13,736 bases of DNA from Bacteroidota bacterium. GTDB taxonomy: Bacteria; Bacteroidota; Bacteroidia; M30B66. The first letter of the stretch is position 1; the number at the start of each line of letters is the position of its first letter. The stretch covers positions 1 to 13,736 of the forward strand of contig CANMGM010000035.1 in the NCBI GenBank assembly GCA_947497195.1, written 5' to 3'. The position numbers and the translations under genes were made by a program. Below are positions 1-7,096 of the stretch, one piece after another. Under the pieces are notes generated by a model that was not told the origin of the DNA, did not search any database, and worked only from the letters and a program-made list of their open reading frames with translations.

Positions 1-88
1 CGCGATTAGCAACATCGCTTGTTTATCATGCCAGCCATATGCATCGATTTACCCTGTTCGGGCGATTATGCTTGTAGTTTCGACAAAC

Positions 89-149
89 CGGGCAGGGATA
101 GAAGCCGTCAGCCCACGTAGTGGCTACAGGCGAATAGCCCGGCTGCCCG
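89..149. repeat. GC-rich nested inverted repeat in intergenic DNA
   Basis: Outer arms CGGGCAG (89-95) and CTGCCCG (143-149) are exact inverse complements. A second pair, AGCCG (103-107) and CGGCT (140-144), partly shares the same right arm, so the two pairings would compete. An inner hairpin pairs AGCCCAC (110-116) with GTGGCT (120-125) around a 3-nt loop, with one bulged C. The block is clearly more GC-rich than its flanks and is not inside a credible gene. From general memory, Bacteroidota genomes carry dispersed intergenic elements of this look (GGGATAGAAG... followed by AGCCC...); this copy would fit, but copy number cannot be judged from one window. The rest of 1-298 shows nothing I can assign. 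Confidence 0.5.
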
Positions 150-298
150 CCAAATTAAAAGCATTCTATACTTGCCAATGCGGCAGATTAGCCAAGCTAA
201 TTTTACCAGAATCTTTGCAACTGTGATGCGAAATGCGATTGAAGTCTTCTCGGGCTTGCTTTCTAGGTGCAGCAAGAATATAAAAGACCGAAAACGGC

Positions 299-1150
299 TT
301 AATCCTTAATACATCTTACAGAAAATCCCCATTTTTTGGAATAAACGTCTCTAAATATTTCTTCTGAGATGTAATATGCTCTCCAATAAATTGGACCTGG
401 CGTTGCATCATCACTTAAGGTAGATGTCCACCAAAACCCGTTTTGAAATGTCCAATTGTATCCATCTAGAGGGCGGATGGCGCCTCCAGGCAAGCCATTA
501 AAACCACTCGAATTCGTTGCTCCTGTATTCGGGCTTTGCCAATATTCTGTTCCCGCCATTTTCAATTTGCCGCCAGCAACCGAATCTCCGCCCAAATGAT
601 TAACAAGTTCGGCCCATTCAGCGTCGGTAGGCACATGCGAACCTATTGGACATAAAACTCTAGGATCTTCAACCGTATACCAATTATACAAAAACCCTAT
701 TTCATAGCCCAGTGCTACATTGTTACTATTTGGATATCGTCGGGCGGGAGTTGTTGCATTATTCCAGGTGATTTGGTCGAGCACATAGGGGATTTCACTT
801 CCATCAACGAATTTCGTTGTTTTTAAATTCTCCCTGAACCAACATTGATTCCCGATTTCTACCAAAGTATAAACGTTCCCATCTACATCTGTAATTGTGT
901 CTTGTCCACCACACGGAGCAACTGCTGTGGTGCTAAATGTTACATTGTTTATCTCTCCCAAAGCATGTGATTCATTCGAGCCGCTTTGCAGAATGACCTC
1001 CATTTGATTGGTATTTGAGTTAAACCGAATGCTATCGATTTGGTTGATCCAATTCGAAACTGTTCCACTGTTTGTATTTATGTTTTGCTGCGTTTGAGAA
1101 TATCCTTTTGACGCGATCAAAACAATCAGAAGCGAGTAAAATATTTTCAT
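299..1150 (-). CDS. Secreted FISUMP-domain protein
   Basis: A 283-aa protein starting MKIFYSLLIVLIASKGYSQ, a Sec signal peptide probably cut after about residue 19. The ATG at 1150 is preferred over an upstream in-frame codon at 1183 because it places the signal peptide first and leaves 5 nt after the preceding gene's stop rather than an overlap. Residues 25-72 hold two short motifs, SIRF (40-43) and NVTF (69-72), seen also in its upstream partner. Residues 85-282 match the FISUMP (Fibrobacter succinogenes major paralogous) domain: DGNVYTLVEIGNQCW (90-104) with FRENLK after it, CPIGSHVPTDAEW (167-179), the GFNGLPGG region (216-223) and the closing GFSVRCI (275-281). FISUMP proteins are typical extracellular or surface proteins of Bacteroidota and Fibrobacteres with no settled biochemical function. 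There is no T9SS sorting domain at its C-terminus. It is the second gene of a two-gene unit. Confidence 0.85.
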   Translation of the reverse strand: MKIFYSLLIVLIASKGYSQTQQNINTNSGTVSNWINQIDSIRFNSNTNQMEVILQSGSNESHALGEINNVTFSTTAVAPCGGQDTITDVDGNVYTLVEIGNQCWFRENLKTTKFVDGSEIPYVLDQITWNNATTPARRYPNSNNVALGYEIGFLYNWYTVEDPRVLCPIGSHVPTDAEWAELVNHLGGDSVAGGKLKMAGTEYWQSPNTGATNSSGFNGLPGGAIRPLDGYNWTFQNGFWWTSTLSDDATPGPIYWRAYYISEEIFRDVYSKKWGFSVRCIKD

Positions 1151-1155
1151 GGAAA

Positions 1156-1665
1156 TTAATTTACAATGAATGATTTTGTCCAAATTCTCTGTTCTCCAAC
1201 AACTTTACAGATATAAACGCCTGAAGGAATTTGCGTGTCTAAAGAATATGTTTGTTTGCCTTCCTGAATTCCAGAATACACCATCAATATTTCTTGTCCT
1301 AACAAATCAAAAATGCCAATTGACACGTGCTGTTTATCGGGACTGGAAAAAGAAAAGATCGCTTGTCCATTAGAAGGATTCGGATAAATTTCAATTTGGC
1401 TATTCTCACTTGTTTCTGTAAGGGTTGCAGAAGTTACATTATCGAAGCGATAATTGTTAATGTCGCTTATTAACCAATTCAATGTATTGCCATCAACCTT
1501 ATTCAAAATCAACGATTGGCTTTCAAACTTAATGCTTTGTATTTCAGAAACCAGCATCGCTATCTCCTCGCTATTGTTGAGTGTTAAAACAAATTGATAT
1601 TGTGCGACAATCGGGTTTGCTAGAAACAACAAACTTCCAATAATGAATTGTGTAAATAGCTTCAT
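1156..1665 (-). CDS. Small T9SS cargo protein with type A sorting domain
   Basis: A 169-aa protein with signal peptide MKLFTQFIIGSLLFLANPIVAQ (cleavage near residue 22). Residues 92-169 form a T9SS type A C-terminal sorting domain: YPNPSNG (94-100), DLLGQEI (120-126), PSGVYICKV (148-156) and the terminal KSFIV (164-168). This domain directs export across the outer membrane by the Por/type IX system, where it is normally cleaved and the cargo attached to the surface or released. Only about 70 residues lie between signal and sorting domain. They hold two motifs, SIKF (44-47) and NYRF (71-74), spaced like the SIRF/NVTF pair in the downstream FISUMP protein. No enzyme or binding domain is recognisable. 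It is the first gene of a unit with the FISUMP gene (5-nt gap). I see no clear Shine-Dalgarno or perfect TAnnTTTG box upstream. Confidence 0.85.
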   Translation of the reverse strand: MKLFTQFIIGSLLFLANPIVAQYQFVLTLNNSEEIAMLVSEIQSIKFESQSLILNKVDGNTLNWLISDINNYRFDNVTSATLTETSENSQIEIYPNPSNGQAIFSFSSPDKQHVSIGIFDLLGQEILMVYSGIQEGKQTYSLDTQIPSGVYICKVVGEQRIWTKSFIVN

Positions 1666-1946
1666 AATTGCGTCTTATTGATTTTTAAAGTAAAATAAAT
1701 TAGTTAAATTTTCAAATAGGCATTAGCACTTATTTATCTATCCGCTTAAGTTAAATCTTATTGAAATGCCCCCATAAACCTAATTTACCTATTAATATTG
1801 GAACCGTCATTATAAAAGTTTTGGTGGTCGCTTTTAGCTCAATTGCATACATCATGGATTCAATTTCGTTGATAACTAATGATTTATTCTGAGAGGCGTT
1901 TTCGTGTCAAATTAGATTGTACTTTCGATGCCTCAAAAGCCCCAAT
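1666..1946. other. AT-rich divergent intergenic region
   Basis: This spacer separates the minus-strand T9SS/FISUMP pair from the plus-strand secreted protein at 1947, so it should hold promoters for both. I looked for TAnnTTTG on either strand and found no perfect copy; AAGTTTTG near 1816-1823 with TTG at 1798-1800 is only a partial match. An in-frame TTG at 1917 could extend the plus-strand gene by ten codons, but that would bury its signal peptide. Confidence 0.5.
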
Positions 1947-3542
1947 ATGAAAACCAACAAACCATTTTTCGTCTCTTTTTTATTTTTAATGTGTTTTCTG
2001 CAGGTTTTTTCTCAGGAAACGACCTTGCCCATTCCAACTCCACGCGGCTTTACCGGCGTTCGGTCAATTGGCGGTCAAATTGTTTATTTAAGCTGGTTCG
2101 GCGAAAAAACCGAAACCAAAGGAATGGCCAATTTTGTGCTGCGTCTTTACAACAAAAACCTTGAGGAAATTAAAACCACCGAAGTTGAAGTTAGCAAGTT
2201 TTCTGAATTGGCATCTTCGGCCTTTACCGGAAAATACTTCATGTTTATTTTCGTCGATGGCATGAAGAAAACCCGGACCATGGTTACGCTCGATGCAGAA
2301 GGGAACGTGATCCAAAAACAGGTTGAGGAAAATGTCGCCAGGTTCCTATCAACGCCCGAAAACTACCCGGTTATTCATCCCATTAACGAAGAAGAATTTA
2401 TTCTTGTGCGTCCGGTAAAGGATAAGAAGTTTGGATTTATCCTTGAACGCATTAATAAAGACCTCGTTAGTAAATGGACTCAGAATCAGATTCCTGAAGA
2501 TGCTTTCTGGACAGTTGCCGATTCAAAGGTTGATGGAGGAAAGTTATTCCTGCTTAAAGAGGAAAATCCAAACCGGGCATCCGATAATTTTCAGTTTTCG
2601 GTGCAAGCTTATGGTATCGAAGATGGCGAACAGGTGTTCAGTACAGATTTAAACTCAGGTGAAGATGGCGGTGCGCCTGCATTTATTCGTGTTACACCGC
2701 GTGGTGAGGTGGCCACCGGAGGCATGTACTTTAAAAAGAATAAGTACAACGATAAAAATTCGGAAGGCATTTTCATGGCGGTTGTTGGTAAAGATGGCGA
2801 ACTGAAAACATTTAGCAAACGAACCTGGGATAGTTTGAAAGATAAAATCCAAGGAGAATTTTCGTCGGCATTGCTTGGCGGTAAAACCAAAATAATGGTT
2901 GAAGATGTGGTGCGTAAAAATGAAGGTGGCTATGTTGTAATTACCGAACAATTTAAAAAAGCGAACAATGCTAACTTAACGGGTAGTGGTGCAGCTGCTG
3001 TTTTAGGCGGCGGCGGCGGCTCGTCATCTAACGGACCTGAGATCGGATTCACCGTGCTCGATTTTGTTCTTTTTCATTACGATGATTCGGGCGACTTAAC
3101 GAATATTCAAGTGGTTCCCAAATTGAACAAGGAGGCAAGAATAAGCGGAAAGGTAGCATCCGACAAAGGACTTGCTGTTGCAAACTACATGTATGGTCAG
3201 GGATTTTTCTGTTACCGCGAAGTAATCGAAATGGGAGGCAAGCAGATAATTGCTTACCGAAACGATGATGGATTGAAAAGCAAAATGTACTTCCTTCCGT
3301 TAGGATCAGTTTCAACCGAAGGCTTGCCCGAAATCGATATGGATGCGTGGGTTTCAGAAAAGTTGAACAAACTTGGGAAATTTGCTAAGGCTACCGGAAA
3401 CGGGCAGTATTCGTTTAATTCCGACAGTCCATCGGGCGACTACAATTTATACAAAGGGGCCCATTCCTTTGGCGAAGGACAATACCTCATGTTCGATTAC
3501 AACCGGAAGGATTTGAAAATCTGGATACAAAAGATTCAATAA
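1947..3542 (+). CDS. Secreted protein of unknown function, 531 aa
   Basis: I do not recognise this protein. The start is the ATG at 1947, which opens with MKTNKPFFVSFLFLMCFLQVFSQ, a clear signal peptide with cleavage likely after residue 23. The in-frame TTG at 1917 would put ten polar residues before it. The mature part is rich in short beta-strand-like segments alternating with turns (for example RLYNKNLEEI, TLDAEGNVIQ, VVGKDGELKTF, HYDDSGDL, GGYVVITEQF), which suggests a beta-propeller-like or repeated beta fold; this is inference. A glycine/serine-rich stretch at residues 345-362 (GSGAAAVLGGGGGSSSNG) looks like a flexible linker or exposed loop. There is no lipobox and no T9SS sorting domain, so it is probably periplasmic or exported by another route. 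The gene stands alone, closed by a strong terminator. Confidence 0.8.
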   Translation: MKTNKPFFVSFLFLMCFLQVFSQETTLPIPTPRGFTGVRSIGGQIVYLSWFGEKTETKGMANFVLRLYNKNLEEIKTTEVEVSKFSELASSAFTGKYFMFIFVDGMKKTRTMVTLDAEGNVIQKQVEENVARFLSTPENYPVIHPINEEEFILVRPVKDKKFGFILERINKDLVSKWTQNQIPEDAFWTVADSKVDGGKLFLLKEENPNRASDNFQFSVQAYGIEDGEQVFSTDLNSGEDGGAPAFIRVTPRGEVATGGMYFKKNKYNDKNSEGIFMAVVGKDGELKTFSKRTWDSLKDKIQGEFSSALLGGKTKIMVEDVVRKNEGGYVVITEQFKKANNANLTGSGAAAVLGGGGGSSSNGPEIGFTVLDFVLFHYDDSGDLTNIQVVPKLNKEARISGKVASDKGLAVANYMYGQGFFCYREVIEMGGKQIIAYRNDDGLKSKMYFLPLGSVSTEGLPEIDMDAWVSEKLNKLGKFAKATGNGQYSFNSDSPSGDYNLYKGAHSFGEGQYLMFDYNRKDLKIWIQKIQ

Positions 3543-3549
3543 CTCGAAT

Positions 3550-3580
3550 AAAACGGCTGAAATTATTTTCAGCCGTTTTT
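3550..3580 (+). terminator. Rho-independent terminator after the 531-aa secreted protein
   Basis: A perfect 13-bp inverted repeat, AAAACGGCTGAAA (3550-3562) and TTTCAGCCGTTTT (3567-3579), with a TTAT loop and a T-run, begins 7 nt after the stop codon at 3542. The symmetric A- and T-tracts would let it work in both directions, but only plus-strand transcription is expected here. Confidence 0.9.
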
Positions 3581-3670
3581 GTTTGAGTCATTTGATTTTA
3601 ACGATTGCCCTGTTTTTCTTGTATAACTTCATTTTAAGCTCAACAAATTGGTAAAATAGTAGGACGAGTT

Positions 3671-3709
3671 AAATATCGGATAATAGATTAAAGAAATAAT
3701 CCGATATTT
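3671..3709. promoter_or_regulatory. Palindromic operator-like site just before the Fic gene
   Basis: AAATATCGGAT (3671-3681) and ATCCGATATTT (3699-3709) are perfect 11-nt inverted repeats separated by 17 nt; allowing one mismatch they extend inward to 14 nt. The right arm ends 5 nt before the Fic ATG at 3715. It lacks a following T-run, so it is not a normal terminator. It could be a protein operator, or an mRNA hairpin covering the ribosome entry site. GATATTTG (3703-3710) is one mismatch from the Bacteroidota -7 box but is too near the ATG to be a conventional promoter. Confidence 0.55.
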
Positions 3710-3714
3710 GTGGG

Positions 3715-4680
3715 ATGGACTGGAGAGCGTTTACTTGGGAAAGTCAGTTGCAGCAGGAAATGCTCCAACGCATAGATGTAAAGTATAGGCAGCTTCTTAG
3801 TATGAGGCCTATTTCGAGTGCTGCGCTTGCCCGCATAAGGGATGGTTTTGCGATGGAATGGACATATCATTCAAACAGCATTGAAGGCAATACACTAACA
3901 CTTCAAGAGACAAGACTTGTACTCGAAGACGGCCTTACCGTTGGTGGCAAATCGCTTCGTGAGCACTTCGAAATACTCAATCACCATGATGCTATTTCAT
4001 TTATTGAGAAGCAGGCTCAAAAAGGGTATAAATTAAACGCGGGGGATATTTTAAGTGTGCATGCGCTGGTGCTTCAGCGTATTGAAAAGGAATTCGGAGG
4101 AAGGTATCGCAATTCGGGTGTGCGCATTATGGGAGCCAATTTTACTCCGCCCAATGCCTTGAAGGTTGAAGGGCTAATGGAAGAATTGCTTTCATGGGTA
4201 AATGCAGAGCAAAACTTGCCTTTACCGGTTAAAGCCACTATTTTTCATCATCGATTTGCTTGCATTCACCCTTTCTTTGATGGCAATGGCAGAACAGTTC
4301 GTTTGTTGTTCAATTTACTGCTCATGAGCGAAGGTTACCCTCCGGCAATCATACTGCAGCAAGACCGCAAGAAATATTACGATGCACTAAACAAAGCGAA
4401 TAATGGCTCTTACGAAAAACTGGTAACGCTAGTTCTGCAGGCATTGGAGCGTTCGCTCGATATTTACATAAGCCAATTGAATAACACCTACGAAGATTTT
4501 CTTCCCATTTCTACAATTGTTGAAGAAGAAAAATTGCCATATGGACAAGAATATATTAGTTTATTGGTTAGGCAGGGTAAAATTGCCGGCTATAAAGAAG
4601 GCAAAAATTGGTTAACTACTGAAGATGCTATTTTAACCTATATGGATAAACGCAAGCGAATTAGGAAAGCTGCGAAATAA
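3715..4680 (+). CDS. Fic-family protein AMP transferase, with N-terminal inhibitory motif
   Basis: A 321-aa Fic protein. The catalytic motif HPFFDGNGRTVR is at residues 185-196, with catalytic His185, acidic Asp189 and the GNGR anion-binding loop, so it looks active. The family usually transfers AMP from ATP to Ser, Thr or Tyr of a target protein. SNSIEG (53-58) fits the inhibitory-helix motif (S/T)xxxE(G/N), whose Glu57 would block the ATP site. Because it precedes the Fic core in the same chain, this is a class II, self-inhibited Fic protein. The target-docking flap is probably around residues 133-150 (SGVRIMGANFTPP). The C-terminal residues 265-321 (ISTIVEEEKLPYGQEYISLL... to LTTEDAILTYM) resemble a small winged-helix or MerR-like DNA-binding tail, as in many Fic/wHTH proteins. 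It stands alone between two terminators, with no separate antitoxin. The target is unknown. Confidence 0.92.
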   Translation: MDWRAFTWESQLQQEMLQRIDVKYRQLLSMRPISSAALARIRDGFAMEWTYHSNSIEGNTLTLQETRLVLEDGLTVGGKSLREHFEILNHHDAISFIEKQAQKGYKLNAGDILSVHALVLQRIEKEFGGRYRNSGVRIMGANFTPPNALKVEGLMEELLSWVNAEQNLPLPVKATIFHHRFACIHPFFDGNGRTVRLLFNLLLMSEGYPPAIILQQDRKKYYDALNKANNGSYEKLVTLVLQALERSLDIYISQLNNTYEDFLPISTIVEEEKLPYGQEYISLLVRQGKIAGYKEGKNWLTTEDAILTYMDKRKRIRKAAK

Positions 4681-4681
4681 A

Positions 4682-4714
4682 AAAGGAGTCTATCACCAAT
4701 TGATAGACTCCTTT
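4682..4714. terminator. Bidirectional terminator between Fic and katG
   Basis: A perfect 14-bp stem, AAAGGAGTCTATCA (4682-4695) and TGATAGACTCCTTT (4701-4714), has a 5-nt loop. The A-run at 4679-4684 gives a good U-tract for minus-strand katG transcripts, and the T-rich 4712-4719 serves the plus-strand Fic transcript. The site lies exactly between the two converging stop codons (4680 and 4733). Confidence 0.9.
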
Positions 4715-4732
4715 CTTTTGATTATTTACTTT

Positions 4733-7012
4733 CTAGTTCAAATCAAAGCGATCGAGGTTCATCACTTTGGTCCAGGCAGCAACAAAGTCTCTCACAAATT
4801 TGTCTTTGGCATCGGCGCTCGCATATACTTCTGCAATGGCGCGCAATTCGGAGTTCGACCCAAAGATTAAATCGGCACGCGTCGCCGTCCATTTAACGGC
4901 ATTGGTTTTGGCATCGCGGCCTTCGAAGATTTCGTTCTTCTCGTCTTTAGCTTTCCATGTTGTTCCAATTTCGAGCAGTTTAACGAAGAAATCGTTGGTA
5001 AGCTTGTCGTTGCTGCTGGTAAATACACCATTCATGGAGTTATCGAAATTGGTTTGCAGGGTGCGCATCCCTCCAAGCAATACGGTCATTTCTGGGGCCG
5101 ATAACGTGAGCAATTGTGCCTTATCTACCAGCAACGCCTCTGTGGCAAGAGTGTAATTTGTTTTAAGGTAATTTCTGAATCCATCTGCTTGCGGTTCGAG
5201 ATATGCGAACGATTTTACGTCGGTTTGTTCCTGCGAGGCATCCATACGACCGGGAGCAAAGGGAACGGATACCGAATGACCGGCATTCTTAGCAGCTTGC
5301 TCAACACCAACGTTACCTGCCAGCACAATTAAATCGGCCATCGAAACTTTTGTTTCTTTCGACTGGTTATTGAATTCTTTCTGAATTTTCTCCAAAGCTG
5401 CAAGTACCTTAGTTAATTGCGCAGGATTGTTTACTTCCCAGCTGCGTTGCGGTTCGAGGCGAATGCGCGCTCCGTTGGCGCCCCCGCGGCGATCGGTTCC
5501 CCGATAGGTAGAAGCCGATGCCCAGGCCGTTTCGACCATTTCGCTGATGCTCAAACCTGAGTTGAGAATGTTCGCCTTGAGTTGCACAATTTCTTTGTCG
5601 CTAACAACTTTATGATTCAGTGCGGGAATTGGATCTTGCCAAATCAAATCTTCATTCGGAGCCTCTGGGCCGAGATAGGTAGTTTTGGGCCCCATGTCGC
5701 GATGGGTTAATTTAAACCAAGCGCGCGCAAATGCATCGTTAAACGCATCCGGATTTTCCATGAATTTACGTGAGATTTTTTCATACACCGGATCAAAGCG
5801 TAACGAAAGGTCTGTAGTAAGCATGGTAGGTTTGTGCTTCACATTCGGGTCGAATGCGTCGGGAATGATTTTATCGTCGGTTTTTGCTACCCACTGGTGC
5901 GCGCCAGCAGGACTTTTCGTCAATTCCCATTCGTATTTAAAGAGAATCTTGAAAAAGCCTTGATTCCATTTATCGGGTGTACCGGTCCAGGTAACTTCGA
6001 GTCCCGATGTGATGGCATCTTTGCCCTTGCCCGAATTGTAGGTACTGTTCCATCCGAGCCCCTGTTCTTCAATACCGGCGGACTCGGGTTCTTTGCCAAC
6101 ATTTTTTGTGTCGCCCGCTCCGTGTGTTTTACCAAGCGTATGGCCACCTGCTACCAATGCTACCGTTTCTTCGTCGTTCATGCCCATTCGGCCAAAGGTT
6201 TCGCGGATATCTTTCGCTGCCAATATGGGATCGGGATTGCCGTTGGGGCCTTCAGGATTCACATAGATCAATCCCATTTGCACCGCAGCGAGTGGATTTT
6301 CCAATTTCCTTCCTTCAGAATAACGCTTATCGTCGAGCCATTTCGTTTCTGATCCCCAGTATACATGCGACTCGGGTTCCCAAACATCAACGCGGCCACC
6401 TGCAAACCCAAAGGTTTTAAAGCCGGCCGTTTCGAGAGCTACGTTGCCGGTTAATATCATCAAATCGGCCCAAGAAATTTTATTGCCGTATTTCTGCTTG
6501 ATGGGCCAAAGCAATCGTCTCGCCTTATCTAAATTGGCATTATCGGGCCAGCTGTTGAGGGGAGCAAAACGTTGCTGACCTGCACGCGAACCGCCACGCC
6601 CATCGGCTGTACGATAGGTTCCTGCGCTGTGCCACGCCATTCGGATAAAGAACCCAGCGTAATTGCCGAAATCTGCCGGCCAAAAGTCCTGCGATGAGGT
6701 CATCAAATCGCGTAGGTCTTTTTTTAATGCCTGATAATCGAGCGAACTGAAGGCTTTGGTGTAATTAAATCCCGCATCCATCGGGTTCGATAATGCAGAA
6801 TTGCTGCGAAGCACACCAAGGTCTAATTGACTTGGCCACCAATCTTTATTGCTTTGCATGGTTGGTTTGGAACTCGGTTCGCTTTGAGGCGCTGCAACAG
6901 ATTCTTTACGGTCGTGACCGAGTGGACATTTGCCCCCGGTTTCGGCCGAGTCCTGCGCATTTGCCTGAATAGCAAATGATAGCGCACATATAACAAGTGT
7001 ATTTTTCATCAT
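4733..7012 (-). CDS. katG: Catalase-peroxidase KatG, with signal peptide
   Basis: A 759-aa bifunctional heme enzyme that breaks down hydrogen peroxide by catalase and peroxidase reactions. The N-terminal, heme-binding half has the full active site: distal Arg124, Trp127 and His128 in RMAWHSAGTYR; Tyr250 (GLIYVNPEG) and Met276 (GRMGMND), which with Trp127 form the Met-Tyr-Trp adduct needed for catalase activity; proximal His291 (AGGHTLGKTHG); proximal-side Trp342 and Asp401; and Arg438 (THRDMGP), the mobile arginine. The C-terminal half is the usual inactive duplicated domain and appears complete. The protein starts MMKNTLVICALSFAIQANAQ, a Sec signal peptide, ahead of the usual KCPLGH segment (28-33), so it is probably periplasmic, whereas most KatG are cytoplasmic. 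Either of two adjacent Met codons could start it. It is divergent from oxyR, so peroxide induction is expected. Confidence 0.97.
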   Translation of the reverse strand: MMKNTLVICALSFAIQANAQDSAETGGKCPLGHDRKESVAAPQSEPSSKPTMQSNKDWWPSQLDLGVLRSNSALSNPMDAGFNYTKAFSSLDYQALKKDLRDLMTSSQDFWPADFGNYAGFFIRMAWHSAGTYRTADGRGGSRAGQQRFAPLNSWPDNANLDKARRLLWPIKQKYGNKISWADLMILTGNVALETAGFKTFGFAGGRVDVWEPESHVYWGSETKWLDDKRYSEGRKLENPLAAVQMGLIYVNPEGPNGNPDPILAAKDIRETFGRMGMNDEETVALVAGGHTLGKTHGAGDTKNVGKEPESAGIEEQGLGWNSTYNSGKGKDAITSGLEVTWTGTPDKWNQGFFKILFKYEWELTKSPAGAHQWVAKTDDKIIPDAFDPNVKHKPTMLTTDLSLRFDPVYEKISRKFMENPDAFNDAFARAWFKLTHRDMGPKTTYLGPEAPNEDLIWQDPIPALNHKVVSDKEIVQLKANILNSGLSISEMVETAWASASTYRGTDRRGGANGARIRLEPQRSWEVNNPAQLTKVLAALEKIQKEFNNQSKETKVSMADLIVLAGNVGVEQAAKNAGHSVSVPFAPGRMDASQEQTDVKSFAYLEPQADGFRNYLKTNYTLATEALLVDKAQLLTLSAPEMTVLLGGMRTLQTNFDNSMNGVFTSSNDKLTNDFFVKLLEIGTTWKAKDEKNEIFEGRDAKTNAVKWTATRADLIFGSNSELRAIAEVYASADAKDKFVRDFVAAWTKVMNLDRFDLN

Positions 7013-7023
7013 GTGTATTTTAT

Positions 7024-7053
7024 TTGAATTATCAAATGTAAGCCATAGCTTTG
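7024..7053 (+). promoter_or_regulatory. oxyR promoter, TTG-N19-TAnnTTTG
   Basis: TTG at 7024-7026 and TAGCTTTG at 7046-7053 are separated by 19 nt, a perfect match to the Bacteroidota sigma-A promoter pattern. Transcription would begin near 7058-7062, leaving a leader of about 35 nt before the ATG at 7097. Confidence 0.7.
7033..7040 (-). promoter_or_regulatory. Candidate katG -7 promoter box
   Basis: Read on the minus strand this is TACATTTG, a perfect match to the Bacteroidota -7 element TAnnTTTG, about 20 nt before the katG start. The expected -33 position (around 7060-7064 in plus coordinates) reads TTT rather than TTG. A weak -33 would fit a promoter that depends on an activator such as OxyR. 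The box sits inside the spacer of the opposing oxyR promoter. Confidence 0.6.
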
Positions 7054-7081
7054 TTTGATAAAAACGATAGTTTCAATAGTA
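7045..7081. promoter_or_regulatory. Possible OxyR operator between katG and oxyR
   Basis: ATAG occurs at 7045-7048 and again at 7067-7070, exactly 22 nt apart, the phasing of repeated half-sites in the E. coli OxyR consensus. The second copy, ATAGTTTCAAT, fits ATAGnTnnnAn in full; the first fits only ATAGnT. The CTAT partners are not conserved. GATA-N10-TATC (7066-7083) gives the second half dyad symmetry. The site would cover the katG -33 region and the oxyR -7 box, suiting activation of katG and self-repression of oxyR. This is a partial match only. Confidence 0.4.
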
Positions 7082-7096
7082 TCATTGACAAAATAG

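Noticed and set aside
2..226. An open frame on the plus strand running in from the left edge (about 74 codons)
   Set aside because: It passes straight through the GC-rich inverted repeat, has no domain or familiar composition, and is best explained as chance openness of the repeat.
291..301. Short CCG-AAAA-CGG hairpin at the end of the FISUMP gene as a terminator
   Set aside because: The stem is only 3-4 bp and the following T-tract is interrupted; too weak to call.
5834..6352. A 172-codon open frame antisense to katG
   Set aside because: katG is unmistakable on the other strand; the antisense frame has no recognisable motif and reflects codon bias of katG. The same applies to the open frame at 4767-5156.
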